Positions 1 to 14,000 of a DNA stretch of 64,000 nucleotides are shown one piece after another (positions within the stretch are counted from its first letter, which is position 1; each line of letters begins with the position of its first letter). The position numbers and the translations under genes were made by a program. The notes beneath the pieces are model-generated. The model was not told the DNA's origin. It searched no databases and saw only the letters and a list, made by a program, of their open reading frames with translations. This DNA comes from Lutjanus erythropterus (lineage: Eukaryota > Chordata > Actinopteri > Lutjaniformes > Lutjanidae): positions 16,578,596-16,642,595 of the forward strand of contig CM034603.1 of NCBI GenBank assembly GCA_020091685.1. Reading direction: 5' to 3'.

Positions 1-843
1 CTGCAACCTGAAGCATTTATTTATTCCAAGTCCATTTTTCCGACAGTACGTGTTTAAACTCTAGGTTGGTACTCGATGAAAAGGTGTTAAATAATATATT
101 TAGCCACATGCTGCAATCTGGGAGCAGAGTGTGCTGCTTCCTGCTCCAATTTGTAATGTCGGTTAAAATATAGTGAAGGAACTCATTTCCCATCATGCAA
201 TGCTGTTTTGAGTTTTCTGGATAAAGTTCTTTGTTTATGTTCTAAAATGTGAATGATAGATACTTTTAGGAGTGTTTTTTGGCTGTCTTTTGTTAGTGGT
301 GGTTTATGTTGACTGTCACTTTGGTGCTGGTTTATAGTTTTTAGGTTGTCAAATTTCTTGACATCAGCTTTATTTTCTGTCCACTTCTGAAGTGAATCTG
401 GCACACGTGCTTTGGGGTAGCACACCAGTACAGCGTGGGCTGGAGATTGCTATATTTTTGTCATTTTCATTCACGTGAATAATATAAATTATTGATTTAT
501 CTTTTAAATATTTTTGGGAGGCTTTAATGCATTTAATTGATAGGGAAGGGCAGAGCTGAAACCACGGCTGCCGTGGAGGACCCACGGCTTCCACACATGG
601 GGTGCACGCTCCACCAACCGAGCCATCCAGGCACCCCATAAATTATTGATTTAAATCTATAACGTGCAATTTCCACATGAAAATGTCTAAAAATGACTAG
701 ACCCACGTTATAGATTTTTTTGAGGTGTTTACATTATCCTAAATGTTTCCAACTGAAGTCAAAGGTCAAAGGGGGCACCACTGCTTGGTGATCACCAAGT
801 CTGTATTTCATTTATAAAAATGTGTGTGTGTCCTCTCTTTTAG
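1..843. other. kirrel1 intron (3' part)
   Basis: No exon visible. It holds the SINE described separately and otherwise unremarkable A/T-rich sequence ending in the acceptor at 843. Confidence 0.7.
500..637 (-). repeat. tRNA-derived SINE with 16-bp target-site duplication
   Basis: Read on the minus strand, it starts GGGGTGCCTGGATGGCTCGG and continues with an A-box-like TTGGTGGAGC, as in tRNA-derived fish SINEs. It ends in a tail with TATCAATTAAATGC and AAAAATATTT, resembling the ATAAAGGC...AAAATAT tails of such SINEs. It is flanked by perfect copies of ATAAATTATTGATTTA at 484-499 and 638-653, which mark both insertion ends exactly. Confidence 0.8.
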
Positions 844-971
844 TTGGCCCAATACTGGTAGTGGAGCCCAGGCCAGTCACAGTAGACGTGGACTCTGATG
901 TTACCCTGAACTGCAAGTGGTCTGGAAACCCCCCTCTGACCCTCACCTGGACCAAGAAGGGCTCCAACATG
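844..971 (+). CDS. kirrel1: kirrel1 exon: first half of Ig4
   Basis: The acceptor is CTCTCTTTTAG ending at 843 and the donor is GTGAGA from 972. The first two bases complete a codon split with the upstream exon, and the exon ends in phase 0. The peptide begins [20 protein letters not shown] and ends WTKKGSNM. It holds the B-strand cysteine (LNCKW) and the tryptophan of the C strand. A short TG run precedes the pyrimidine tract of the acceptor. Confidence 0.95.
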
Positions 972-1462
972 GTGAGAAAAACCATCAAACCTTCCCCTGA
1001 CCTTTGACCTTGAAGCCATTTTATATATGTCTGACTTAAGTTTTTACTCCACTAAAATGTCATGTATTTACATTTACACAGTAAGAAAGAGAAAGTCTGA
1101 ACACAACATGTTTGTGTAACTCCCATTCCAGGATTTACAGCCAAATCGCCCGGAAAACCTCAACCCCGGCCTATATTAACGTCTGCAACCCAGACTTCAT
1201 AAATGTTTGCTCAGTTGTAAAGCAGACCATTAGAAGTGAATCTCCGTCTTCATATCTTAAATCTTTAATTCATGCCTAACAAGTTAAGAAAAGCTCCAGG
1301 AAAAACTAATGGAGCCTGCTGAGTAAATCAACATGTTTTATGAATTAAATATAGATATCTCCCCCTCTCACTCACTCCCTCCCTATTTTTAATATCTCAC
1401 CCCGTCTGTCTATCTTCGCTTTCCACTTAACAAAACTATTCTGCTTTTTATGCAGACTCATA

Positions 1463-1505
<43 letters not shown>

Positions 1506-4500
1506 AGGTACTCAGCAACAACAACCAGCTATATCTGAAGTCAGTGAGCCAGGCTGATGCTGGCCAGTATGTCTGCAAGGCCATCGTTCCCCGGATCGGA
1601 GTGGGAGAGACTGAGGTTACCCTCACTGTCAACGGTCAGTTACTGTCCAATTACTCTGATATTAATAACAAAAATACTAAAAACATGTAGAACAGATCTT
1701 CCTACGCACAGCAAAGCTCTGCTTCTGTGTCAAACATGAATTATAAAACCACACAATCCTCCATGATGTTTGTTTAATCTATACTATATATACATCATGC
1801 ATGAATCTGTATCTGTCCGACACCTGAAGAAGCCACTAAATGTTCAGAGTAGAGTGCTGCGTGGGCCTTGTATTTATACCCACCCAGTCTGATTCATTCC
1901 ATCCCCAGCTTGACCCAAACCCAACAGATAATTTTTCAGCCCTGTACAGGCCCAAAGCCAATGTTTCAATGTCAGAACCCTCTCTCTGAGAGAGCAAATT
2001 ACTCAATAAATCAAAACCGATTCACCAAGAACACAATAAGGAAAAGGGAGTTCACAAACTCTCCTTAAATCTTCACCAACTGACAAAGTGGCCGGGCAAA
2101 CCAAAACGTAGACAGCGTTGGCACGTCCTTGCAAAGTATGTGGTGCTGAAACCTTGATGAGCCTCTGACTACATTGGACTTATTGACGTACTGGTAGAGC
2201 CCTGCATTGGCCAAAAACTCGAGCCGGGTTAACCCTTTTATCCACTACAGCCAGATCCAAAAGTGCGAAAGTCATGCAAGACAGCTTTCTGATGTTTCTG
2301 ACAGAAAGAAGAGTCAACTTTTGGAGAAAAGCAGCCCTGATGTCACACTGCAAGTAATGGTAGTCTTTGAACTGTTGTCATTGCTGGGTTTATTACGTGT
2401 ACCTAGCTTTGACGTCTGGGTCTATGAATGTGACAACAAGAAGATCCCTTTGACTTGTGTCCATTTGTTTGTTTGAGAGAGCTAGTGAGTGAATCAGGAG
2501 AGGGAGCAGTGGTAGCAAGAAAATCAGTGAATCTGAGAAATAAAGCATTATTTTCTGGCTGTTTCACTGTGGTTGTCTTCTAAACCACAAATAAACATCC
2601 TGTAATGCCTGCATACCGTGCAGAGCCCTTCAGTAATCCCTGGAAAACCTAGCTTGCAACATCTACCTCTGATTGGTTTGGTTGCTTTTCCAACTGGGAG
2701 ACATCAATGAACACCGAAACACTATGAATTGTTGAAAAAATCCTAAATGCAGGCTTTGCTTTACACGTCTGGAAAATAAGCTTTCTCATTGTCAAGTATA
2801 GTGAAAAATGTTGCAGTCTTTTCCGTGGTTATCTTTAGTAATGACTTGTTGAGGTGTTGTCAAGCTGAATGCTCGTGTACATCTCAAACCTTTTGATTGT
2901 TGCAGTAATCCTCTTACGTCTCTGTGTCTCAGGTCCCCCCATCATCTCCAGTGATCCAGTCCAGTATGCTGTCAGAGGGGAGAGAGGAGAGATCAAGTGT
3001 TACATTGCCAGCACCCCCCCACCTGATAAGATTGTAAGTCCAGCCTTGGAAGTTGTTATCTGCTGCAGAGGTGCTCGACCTTTTCAGATTGCATCTGTCT
3101 CTGACAGAATCCTGATCACAGCAGTTCCTCGTCCACCCTGAAAACAAAACGATTTTCACCTCCTCCTCTTCAGCTTGTGTTTCTAGCAAAACGATTGGCA
3201 CAAGTGGCATTGTTCTCCAACTGTGTCACGAGTACGTGAGAACGATCTGTTCCTCCTCTGTGGTGGAAGGTGTGACTCATCAAAAACAGCTGCTGGAGTG
3301 TTTGGCTGAAATGAAAGAGGAGACACATAGTACAGTACACACGTTCCACTGAAATGTGGGAGTGCAGTCGATAAGATAGAAATTATGATTCTAATGTTAC
3401 CGCAATTACTACTGTGTTTTATATTAATGTTTGGAGAATCTTGGATGAGTACATTAGATTGTGTTTCTTAATATGGAAATATTGAAAGGAAAGGTTATCT
3501 ACCTGTCCAACAAATCCCTGAGTTATCTTGTTTGCCAATAGACAAACATAACCTTCTAACTTACATTATTACTACCCTCTTTCTAGCCACCATCCAGCAT
3601 CCTTTATAGTGTTATCGACATGGGTTTTATTTTTCTGCTCTTACAAGCCTGTAAGACATAACTTGGCTCTTATAAGACAGTGGTTCCCAAACATTTTCAA
3701 CCTGACAATCCATCTAAGATATGTGACTTTCTGACGTAGTGACTGTCTATGTCCAGCCTTGGTCACTAGTTGGGCTGGGTCTGTGCCTGGTTGGCCAGTT
3801 CAGGAATCCAGCCATGGTTGTATCTATTTGACAACTGACTCAGCTGAGCTACAGCACAATATTTCCAGGTACTCCCTGGTTGGGAATCACTATTGTATGA
3901 CTCTATGGGCCTATAGTTGATGAAGCCTGTTGGTATATTCCTTGCAGATATTTATATTTATATTATATAAATGTTACTTTAATTAGGAACCTTAATAAAA
4001 CAATTCAGGATTTGTGAGTGTAACACTGCATTTGCAGGAATATTTTTAATATCTTTAAAAAAAATTAATAATGAAACAGTTCAATATTTTCACTTGCATG
4101 CCTTGTGTTTTCCTCATGCGGACACATAGGTGATATGGTCATACAGACAACAGAACAAAAGGTAATCTAACATGCCAGCATTAAATACCCCTTTCCAGGA
4201 CATTTTGGGTTTCTTTGGCTGGATCCTGCCAGAACAGGATCGGGGACCTCCTAGACTTGGGATCGGCACATATTTAATTGGATCCAGTACCTTCTTTGTC
4301 ACAGTCAAAATCTTTACATAAATTGTGTTTAATATTTAATGTTATCTGATGATTACTGAAAGACCCATAGCTAAGTGGGTATTTGTGCTGGAAAATTGGT
4401 GAAATAAGTGGCTTAGCTAGCTTGACATCAAAGGCATACTTGGGGGTTGCTTGTATTGGTGTGTTGCTGTCCATAGTATTGACAGCAGACTTCCCCATCG

Positions 4501-5006
4501 ACAGACAGATTGCATTCAGTTTTTCAGGTTATTTTACATAGAGTCTCTTTGAGGCTCTACAATACAGGGGCTGTGGCAGACTGTACAGAGGGGGGCATGG
4601 ATTTTGTCTCCTCCAGGAAAGGCAGTCTAGAACATTCTTCCCTTTTTAACAGGGAACTTGCAATACTGCCATAATGAAGCCTTGTCATAACGCCAGCTTC
4701 GCTTTTTTACACTGAACCAAACGACGCTGGCGTAATGCTGCCCAATTGTGTGATTTTAGACAGTATGCTGGCGTTCCAGAGGCAATGAGGCGTGATGTGT
4801 AACATAACAGTGTCCGCAACTGGTGACGCATGGGTCAACAAGTGACACTGCTCCTCTACTCTTTTCTAATCACATGTAGAGCTGCAACCTCATGAATTTA
4901 TAAAGTGAAGCTTTTTATGTGTTACTGTAAGCAGGATGTTGCTTCTTCTGCAACAATGAAGTTAAAAGGACCTTCGCCTTGTGTGATGATCCGAGTTTCT
5001 CTCCTG

Positions 5007-5086
<80 letters not shown>

Positions 5087-8000
5087 TGCGTGTGTATGTG
5101 TGTGCGTGTCTGCTCATCTGTCCTGCTCTCTGCTCTTACAAATATGAAGAATAAATATGTTTTCATAAAACACAATCATGAACAGCAGTGAATGTGTAAC
5201 ACAACAGCATTGTGTCCCATCCTGCCATCTCACCCTTTTAACATCGATTCGTCTTTGTGACTGCCTTCACTGTTTATTCAAAGGCTGAACAACAACAACC
5301 CCCACACTCCGTGTTTGTCCATAAAGGATGGCAAGGCCAAACAATAGTCCAACATTCCCACCTTGAACAGGTTGTGGAAAATGGGCTGTTTTTTCTGACC
5401 TTTTTTTGACTTGCAGCCCTTTAAAATTTTAAAGCTTTGTCTACATGGGACCTCTCATCAGTGGTTTGTGACAAATGAGTAAATGGCTTCAGTCAGTTCA
5501 ACCAAAGGTTCTTCTTACTCATATTGTTTTGACGCCATTTGAAGCCAAAAGAGGTAAAATTCTTCAGTGATTCGCAAGGAATTGTTTTAAAAAAGAAAGA
5601 AAAAAAAGCAGATATTTTTGTTGACCTCTTGTGAGAGATCTGTTCGGGAAAAATTCGAATCCTGTATTATTGAGAATCTTTTTTCCCCTCTTAAGGCCCG
5701 TTTATGCTAAACATTAGATGCACATATGGATGGAGGCTTCTGTCCTGACTCTGTGTGGACAGATGTGGACAAACAGAGTAGTACCACCAGTAGTCATGCC
5801 AGCAGTGTAGCTGATAAGGGCAATGCAACCATAGGAAATGACAAAGAACTTTTAAAAATTGGACAGGACAGAAGTTTAGTTTTCTCAGACAGTTCATGCA
5901 GGAGGCAGGTTTATTTTCAAGGAGATTATTTTTCATTGACTTCTATCAACCACAGCCACACTGCCTTCATAGTAAGACTGTTTAGCTCGTAACTAATCAC
6001 AATGACATATGACATAGCAGGCTAATATTGAAATAATAAAAAATACAGGAAGGCCAGCATATTGTCATGTGAAATTTGTTAGTATTTCGATGTTTTTGAG
6101 TGAATTTACTTTATTTTTTAAATTTTAGTAGATTCCTCAGTGTACCACTAGAGGGAGCTCGAGTACCACCAGTGGTATTAGTCCGGTAGTTTGAGAATCT
6201 AGGCTTTAGACTAATTTTTACCAGGACTGTATTAGTTAAACAAGCAGTCAGAACAAAGTGAAAGATACAAAACACACACATAAAATCCTACATACAGTAT
6301 GGTCGCTTTTAGACCACTTACAGTAACAGTTATTTAGTTATCATCACCAGGGGGAAGCCAGTGCAGCGTCTATACCATCTTGATTTTAGTATCAATTGAA
6401 CCTACCAGCCAAAACTGTTCCAATTCAGTGATTCTTCTCAAAGTGTCAGCCATCTCTTCTTTAAAAGAAAGCATTCGCACAGATTGCCTCAGCAGCAAAC
6501 TGTAATGGAATATAATCCTGAATGTGCCTCAACTGCAGAACTGTATGCGGGGCTTTCATTCCTGCTTTTTCTTGAAGTCGCTGAGTGCAATACTTGATCA
6601 AACTCCAGTTTAATATAAAGTGTCTGTGCATTATAGAAGTTGCAAAATGAGTGGTATTGTGTGTGATATAAACCTTAAAATACCAGGGAAATACCAGAAT
6701 GCTCACAAATCACAAAAAGAAGGTGGAAAATGGGAATAAATCCGGTGCAGACATTTGAGTTTGACAGCTAAAATGAGTGAGGAAGAGTGTGAGGGTGAAA
6801 CAGATTGAAATGAGAGGGAGAGAGATGGAGGGAGAGTGAAATTCTGTACCTTTCAGCGTCAATTATCCAATTGTGCAGTGCCGACATGACAGAAATCAGA
6901 GCTTTTAGGAAGCTTCAGCCCCCCTGCTGCACTGGCAGGGAGCTCAGAGCGTATAATGTGATACGACATTATAGTCTCGGCTTAATGCAGAGACACAAGG
7001 ACTTATAAAATATGGAGTATGATGCTGTGTGTGTGCGTGTGTGTTTGCGTGTAAAAAAGGCAATGAGAAATTGAGATAGAGAGACAGAAATATAGACAGT
7101 AGAGGTGCACCTAAATTACTGTGAGGAAAAGTGATAAAGAAAGAAGGTGAGGGATTTTGAGAGGCAGACTGTGGAGACAGAAAAGACGCATTATGTAAGA
7201 TTGTCAGAGGAAAAAAGCAGATATTTTTTGAATTTCTCAGTCATCCTCTCTTGATCACATTCTCTCTTTTTTCATTTTTTCAAACCAGGTTAAAAGGTAC
7301 ATTAGCCCAACATATGGCTCTATGTATATTTGATATCGTCATGCTCCATTTTTAATAGCCTCAAATTTCTACCTCAGCAGATTTTAAGTAGAAAAACCTG
7401 CTTGGGTTTTTATCGCTCTTGTACACTGCACTGTGTGTTTGTGTGCGTGTGTGTGTTCTGATTTATTTGTGAGGAATTTCTTTTTTTCCAGCCTGAAAAG
7501 TTGCTGCACAAATTTTAATTAGGCAAATACTGCACCAGGAGGAAAAAAAAAATAGCCACCAAGGTGTGAGAATATAATTTGTTTTGCTTAAAATATATTT
7601 CCTGCCCAGACTTGTGTAACCTTTCTGAACACCAGCCCATCTGTTTACTCAGTGTTTACCTCTGTTAATGTGTGTGTGTCTGTATGTGTGGTTAATACAA
7701 CATAAGATAAGATTAAGTGAAATTACCATTATTGATCCCCGAGGGGACATGGAATGATTGCAGTGGTAAAGAGAGGAGTTTAGATAAAAATCAAACAAAT
7801 AAAACATATTGGAAATTGCGTCTCCATCACACTGATACAGAGCTGCTATTGCCTTGAAGGACTTTTCCTGCTGTGTTGATTAGGAGCAGATTTATAGATT
7901 TACAAGTGTGTCGGTGTACAGATGTACCAAGCCTTTGATCTTAACTTAATCCCGAATTGACGTACACCTGCTTTACCATCTTAATGCAACCCCTTTTAAG

Positions 8001-11000
8001 TGGCTGATCACACAGAGGCTGAGAGCTGGTTTTGCCTACAAAGTGTTTTCTAGTGGCCTGTCTTCAACCATTTGTATGTGTTAGTTTACTTTATTTGCTT
8101 TTCAGCAAGGGTCATACAGACCTTACTATGAAACATTAACATTAAATAGACCACAAAAGACAGATTTCAAATAAATTCAAATTTAAATTTGTTCAAGTAA
8201 ACAATCGAAGACTTTTTCTATGCACACAAAAGGTTTATTTCCTTTGATGATAGTGAGTACTTCTCCTTCACCAAAAGGCTATAGCTGTGATGGTTCTGGT
8301 GATTGGATTGGTGATCTCTCAGTTCAATATCTTGTGATGGTCAGTTTGTTGGCTTCCTTGTCTGATGACCTGTGAGGTCCTCCCTGAAGGAGGGTAGCAA
8401 GTCACTGAAGGTGGACTTAAGCAGCTTTCTGGCTAAACCAAGACACAGTTGAATGTGTGTCTCTGCTAGAACTCACGATCCAAGAGTGCAGAGAGCCTCT
8501 GGGTAACCTGAGTATCTCTAGCCAAGTATGATTTTACAAGCCTGTTTCTGCGTGCTCTCCAGTCTTTTAGCCTGATCTGCAGTCAAGGAACTGTGCCAGA
8601 TGAGGACTGCATACTCCAGCACCGGAGGCATGTAGTCTTTGTAGATGGAAACCAGTTCAGGGTCATAGACACTGAAATCCCTCAGGCTACTTAGAGCAAA
8701 AGCATCCTGTTGACTGAGATCAGTATGTGGTCCACCTGATTTTCCCATCACAAGTTACCTAGGACTTGGACTCTGTCTGGTCAAAGAAGGGAGTTGACAG
8801 TAAGGATGCCCCCAAACTCCACTGGTTGCAAAAAGAGTTCAGGTTGTATGGAAGTTTGAGGAAATGACCCTGGTTTCAAATCTTCAGTACAGCATGATGT
8901 TCATTTTGTAAATTATGGTGCTATTTAAAGAAAAATAGATGATAAAGCATGGGCGTGGCTGCCTTGTGTTGCTACTTGTCTTGACAAGTCATTACCACGT
9001 CCTGTTCTGGGGTTCTCAGTCAGATCCACCCCGTGCACATCTCCAGCTCTACCCTCATTTCTGTTTCCAAAAAAAACAAGGTGGCAGTGGTCATAATGCT
9101 GAACTCAAGGCCTCAAAACTAATGGGTGATGTCACAGTGGCTATGTCCTCATACAGTCTGGCTTTTTGCTTCTATTTATAAATTTGGTTAAGTTCACGAA
9201 AACCAACATGTCAGGAATCCCAATGAGGCTTGAGTCAACTCCTACGTCCAATACCTGCTGTTAATCCAGGAAAAAAAAGCTAAGCTTTCTAAAAATGTAT
9301 GTTTCAGGTTTGGGCATGGAAGGAAAACGTGTGGGAGAAGGAGAAGGGAACCCTGATGGAGAGGTACACTGTGGAGCAGAGCAAACCTCCATCTCAGGGC
9401 GGGGCCGTCCTCTCCACCCTAACCATCAACAACGTCATGGAGTCTGACTTCCACTCGCCCTACAACTGCACCGCATGGAACTCCTTCGGACCCGGCACCA
9501 TGATAATCACCCTGGAAGAGACAGGTATGGAAAAATAAATGATATGGCAGTGAAACATCGTCATCATGTCATAGGTAATTAGTCATTGAGTGCAGCTTAC
9601 AGTGTTTATTATCATAAAAGAACAGATCAAGATTATTATTAATGTCATGTCATCAGTCGTTGCTCTGATTTAAAATAACAAATTAGGTGACGACAGCTAA
9701 CTTTTTATGGCAAATGATATTTATCACAAGGACCACCACAGTTTTGTAAGGGCACCCTGTGAGTTTTTTTTACTGTTAGTAGCGCTGTTCAACAATGTTT
9801 TGATAAGTGGGTCCATGTATTGTTTGTATCCCATGTTCTATTAATGGATGTATAATGAGAACTGGACTTTGAGATGGTTCCCAAAGTTGCCCACCCAGAA
9901 CATGGCTGACTCACCACACGATATCCAGCTTTCTTAATACATCCATTGTATGGTGAGCACGGCCCACTAAGTGAGCTACTGTTTCTAAAGAAAAGTTTCT
10001 GCAAATATTCTAAAAGATAGGAAACACATTCAGCTTGTTTGATATACCTTAAAGCATGTAAATGAGCACACAGGTGACGTAATACATAGTTGTGTACTGC
10101 AACGGAGCAAAATTCTACCTGAGGCCAGTACACATTGAAAACCTGTTAACAATGCAGACAATCCAAAATAAGTAAGTGAATAAATAACCACCGCGGTCAC
10201 TTAGTAGAGTGCCGATCTTCTCGATGTTAACATAGTTATTTATTTAGAATATTTTGTTATTCATTTAGAACTTTACAAGCAACCAAGTGGCTGCTGATGG
10301 ATACAGAAATCTACATTTTTGGAGAAGCTCACAAAAGTTGAGATTCTGAATAATTTACACTTGGTGGTGTCTATTCACATTCATCAGAGTCGGCATGTCC
10401 CAGTGAATGTTTTGGCTATTCAGAAAGTTTATGTTTTCATGTAGAGCTGATTAGATCATCCCCAGTCCCCAAGTTTTATAAAATGGTGTCACTACAATGA
10501 AATAGCTATTATCTGGACAAACATCATCAAACATGAATACACTTGAGTCTCAGCTTTCCAGTCAGTCACAATTAATGCAATTCTAATGCTGTTTAGGGAC
10601 CCCGGTATGCAGGAATATTCAAATAGATCATTTGTAGAATAGGCGAATATCCCACATGTAAAAAAGTGCATGGTATTTGCCATGTCCATAAAAGGGGAGA
10701 CTCTTGGGTACCCATAGAACCCATCCTCAGGTGAGATGTTAAGGAACAGCCATACCAGATTTTCTCACACCAAACTTTGTGGTAACTTTGGAGCAGTATC
10801 TTCACTAGCTTGAAAACTGAGCCCGCTATACAGCCTATGAAAGATGGACAGATGTAACTGCCCCCCTCATGATCCCAGTTAAGCTTACATCTGTGGAGAT
10901 AAAATCAGATTTGCAAAAGTTTGATGAGGAAAAAAATGTATTCATCATGTTTGCATTTTATTGAGAAACACAGACTGTAAGCAGAAGTGTTTGTTTACAA

Positions 11001-14000
11001 TGAAAATTCCACACTGCATCTTTAAAATCCCCGAGAAAGCTGCTCCTCTCTCTCTTACAAACTGAAGTGCCCTTGAGCAACATGATTACGCAGCGGCCTC
11101 AGCTGGAGGACAGACTGTAGATAGAGTGTTATAAGTCCATTCTGGATGGTTATGCATTTTATTTTGAGAACTCGGTACGTCACATTACATTGAGAAAATG
11201 ATTTCTTCATGCTCTGTCAGTCTTATCTGGCTCTTATTCTTTCAGCTGTCAGATTTCGCAGGCTTCAGAAAATCTACCAAAACATCTTCAAGAGAGATGG
11301 AGACACACACAGAGAGAGAGAGAGAGCTTGGATTTGTCCTCACATGTTACACTTACAGCGTTTCTATCCCTCGTCTGACATGCATGCCTTATCATCATAA
11401 GCAGTCCTCAGAGATCCGGTATTAAGCTACTGTAGGACACAACAGGATTTATGCTTAAATGACATAATATCTGTGCAGGTTTCAGTAACAATGAGGCAGC
11501 AGCCGTCCCTCAACCCCAACACTTTTCTGCTTGTGTTTGTTTCAGATATTGTTCCAGTGGGAATTATCGCCGGTGGTACGGTGGGCTCCTCCATTCTACT
11601 GCTTATGTTTCTACTTGCGCTTGCCTTCTTCCTCTACCGCCAACGCAAAGGCAGTGAGTGCACACAGTAGTTCTCTTGTCTTGTCTTGTGTGTGTGTGTG
11701 TGTGTGTGTGTGCGCGTGCGTGTAGGGGCACGCACACACATACTGTATATGTCTATCAGTCTTTCTTTCATCCACTCTCCCTATCTGTCATTCTGCCTCT
11801 CCACATCTGAAGAAAGGAACATATGCCAGCTGTATAGCATTTTATTCAAATGAGATTAATGAATATTCATATAATATGGCAAACTGCCTTAAAACGCCTA
11901 CTGTACGTTTCCCTTTTCATTCAACTGACATGGAATTGTATGATTATTTTTTAAATAAATCGTATTTATATGCCGCTCGTACACTAGATAAAGTACATAA
12001 ATAACAGAGCAGAAAACAAGAGCATTTAAAGGTGAATAGTATTTAAATTATGAATTCCTATATGTTATTTCTACAGCCTGCAGCAATCCAATTAGCTTTT
12101 ATGAACACAAACCACACTTCTGCAAAGCAGGGAGCTAAGAACGTGCGGCGTCTTTAAGTTGTTTAATTTTGAGCTGCTCCACTGCAAATAAAGAATCAGG
12201 AAAGACAATGAAGGTGACTGGCAGAGTCCCTGGAGGGATTTTCTGGGGATAAGAGTATATTTTCTGGTTCAGAGCTGATAACACCACTACAGAAAAGATA
12301 TCGTTTGGAAATAGAAACTCAAACAAACATTGTTGTGGCTCCAGATAAGCTGTCTCCTGTTTGTTGTGCAATGCAGCTCAAGACTTCACAGATTTAAATC
12401 TTTACTTTTAAGGTTTCTGCTTGTGGAAGAGGGTTGTTCACGTTGACAAGTATTGACTACTCCGTGCTTGGGATATATCAATTAAAATAAGTAGTGTTTT
12501 CGTTTTAGGTTGCACAAGGCAGAGTTTAAAATAGAAATATATCTGTTTTATTGGCCCAAAATGGATTTTTGGCTATGTTTTGGAGTTGGGAGCTCACAAA
12601 CTTTTCCGATTTGAATATATAGATATATAGAGCATTGCTTCACAACCTGGGATCCGGGCCCCCCAGTGGGGGCGCCAGAAATTTCAGGGGGTCCCCAAGA
12701 CTTTCACTGCTCTGAAATCCTTCTTCAAAAACTTCAGGGCTTGCACTCCTTTTCAAAAGTCCAGTTGAAGGACTTTTCAAGCATTTTCAAGGTTCATTTT
12801 CAAGCTTTTCCAGCACCTTATCGGTGGTAAATGTCATGTATATACAAAGTGATAATTTTACGTCTTCATCACATATGATTTGTGATAGAAAATTTAACAT
12901 TTCAGAATGTGTCACGTCTGTAAGTAGACTTGGCTTGCAGTCAGTAATCTGATTACAATTTCAAGCAGTTTCAAGCACTTTATCCAATATACAAGCACTT
13001 TTCAAACCTTGTAAACACTACGTTAAGTGCATTTTTCAGCTCTCCTCAGATACAAGCCGGGGGCTACAAGGAAAAAAGGTTGGGAACCACTGGTATGGAG
13101 GACTGTCGTATCCCACTAACTAAAACACTTTTAATGAAGTGTCGCTCAGCACTCAGTTCAGACTTTTCCCATGTTAGAAGTGTAACAGAAATATAACCAG
13201 TACAACCTAATAAGACTGCTTATGTAAAAGTGACTCTGGAACTTACAAATATGAGATAAACATGTAAATTTGCTAGCATATTTATATACAAGATACATGT
13301 CTTAAAGAGACTTAAAATGCTATAGATTCAATCACCTTATGGCTCACAACAAAGCAAATGTATGCTGATTCAGTAGGGAACTTGTGGTGAATGTACTTTG
13401 ATAATGCACAGTTGCCTGGAAGGACTATGTTGTAGCTTAGTTTCACCGACTGCAGTGGTCCCCCTTAATATTGGGCCAACTTCAAAAATTGTTTTCCCCC
13501 ATTAGTCATTTACGCACAAAAACGTGAGAAAAATACCATAGTTATGCTTTAAGTGTGTGGATTAAAAAAAAGAATCAACACTCATAAGGCCTTCTGATAG
13601 AAAGATCTGCTTCAAAATGTTCATCTCTATTATAGACTCTTGTAGCCTCTAAGAAGATGTTTATGCCAAATGAATGTGCAGTTTTCTGACATCTCTTTTC
13701 TACACAGTGAATAGTGAAGTCCTCAAAATTCAAATTATCACGTCTTTCTGCCTTTTGAGGCTGCCAGCCTGCCAAATTGCTTAACCAGTATCAACGGAGA
13801 GAAAATAAAAGCAACAAGGCAAATAAGCCAGATGAAAACAGCGTTAAGCAGAACAAAGTGTTGCTGTTGTTTGGTTGCTGTTTTTAACCAAACAAATCAA
13901 TAATTCATCTTGACACTGACCCAGAATATGACCAGAGGTTGTTTTGTCTTCCAGGTCGCCGAGGTGTCACCCTCGGTAAACCAGATATCAAGGTAGAGAC

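Larger units (their letters stand above)
3034..9307. other. kirrel1 intron (6.3 kb)
   Basis: Contains a hAT MITE (3678-3892), a long TG microsatellite (5009-5108), a hAT-like fragment with CACTAGAGGGAGC near 6147, a purine-rich stretch at 6770-7210, and a decayed minus-strand LINE (7695-8760). No Kirrel exon is expected here, because the flanking exons join in phase at Ig5. Confidence 0.75.

Noticed and set aside
1466..1690. Frames through (TG)n at 1466, 4905-5191 and 62463-62822
   Set aside because: Poly-Cys/Val or poly-His/Thr translations of dinucleotide repeats.
9789..10133. 114-codon minus frame in a kirrel1 intron
   Set aside because: No motif, no codon bias evident, no splice or promoter context.
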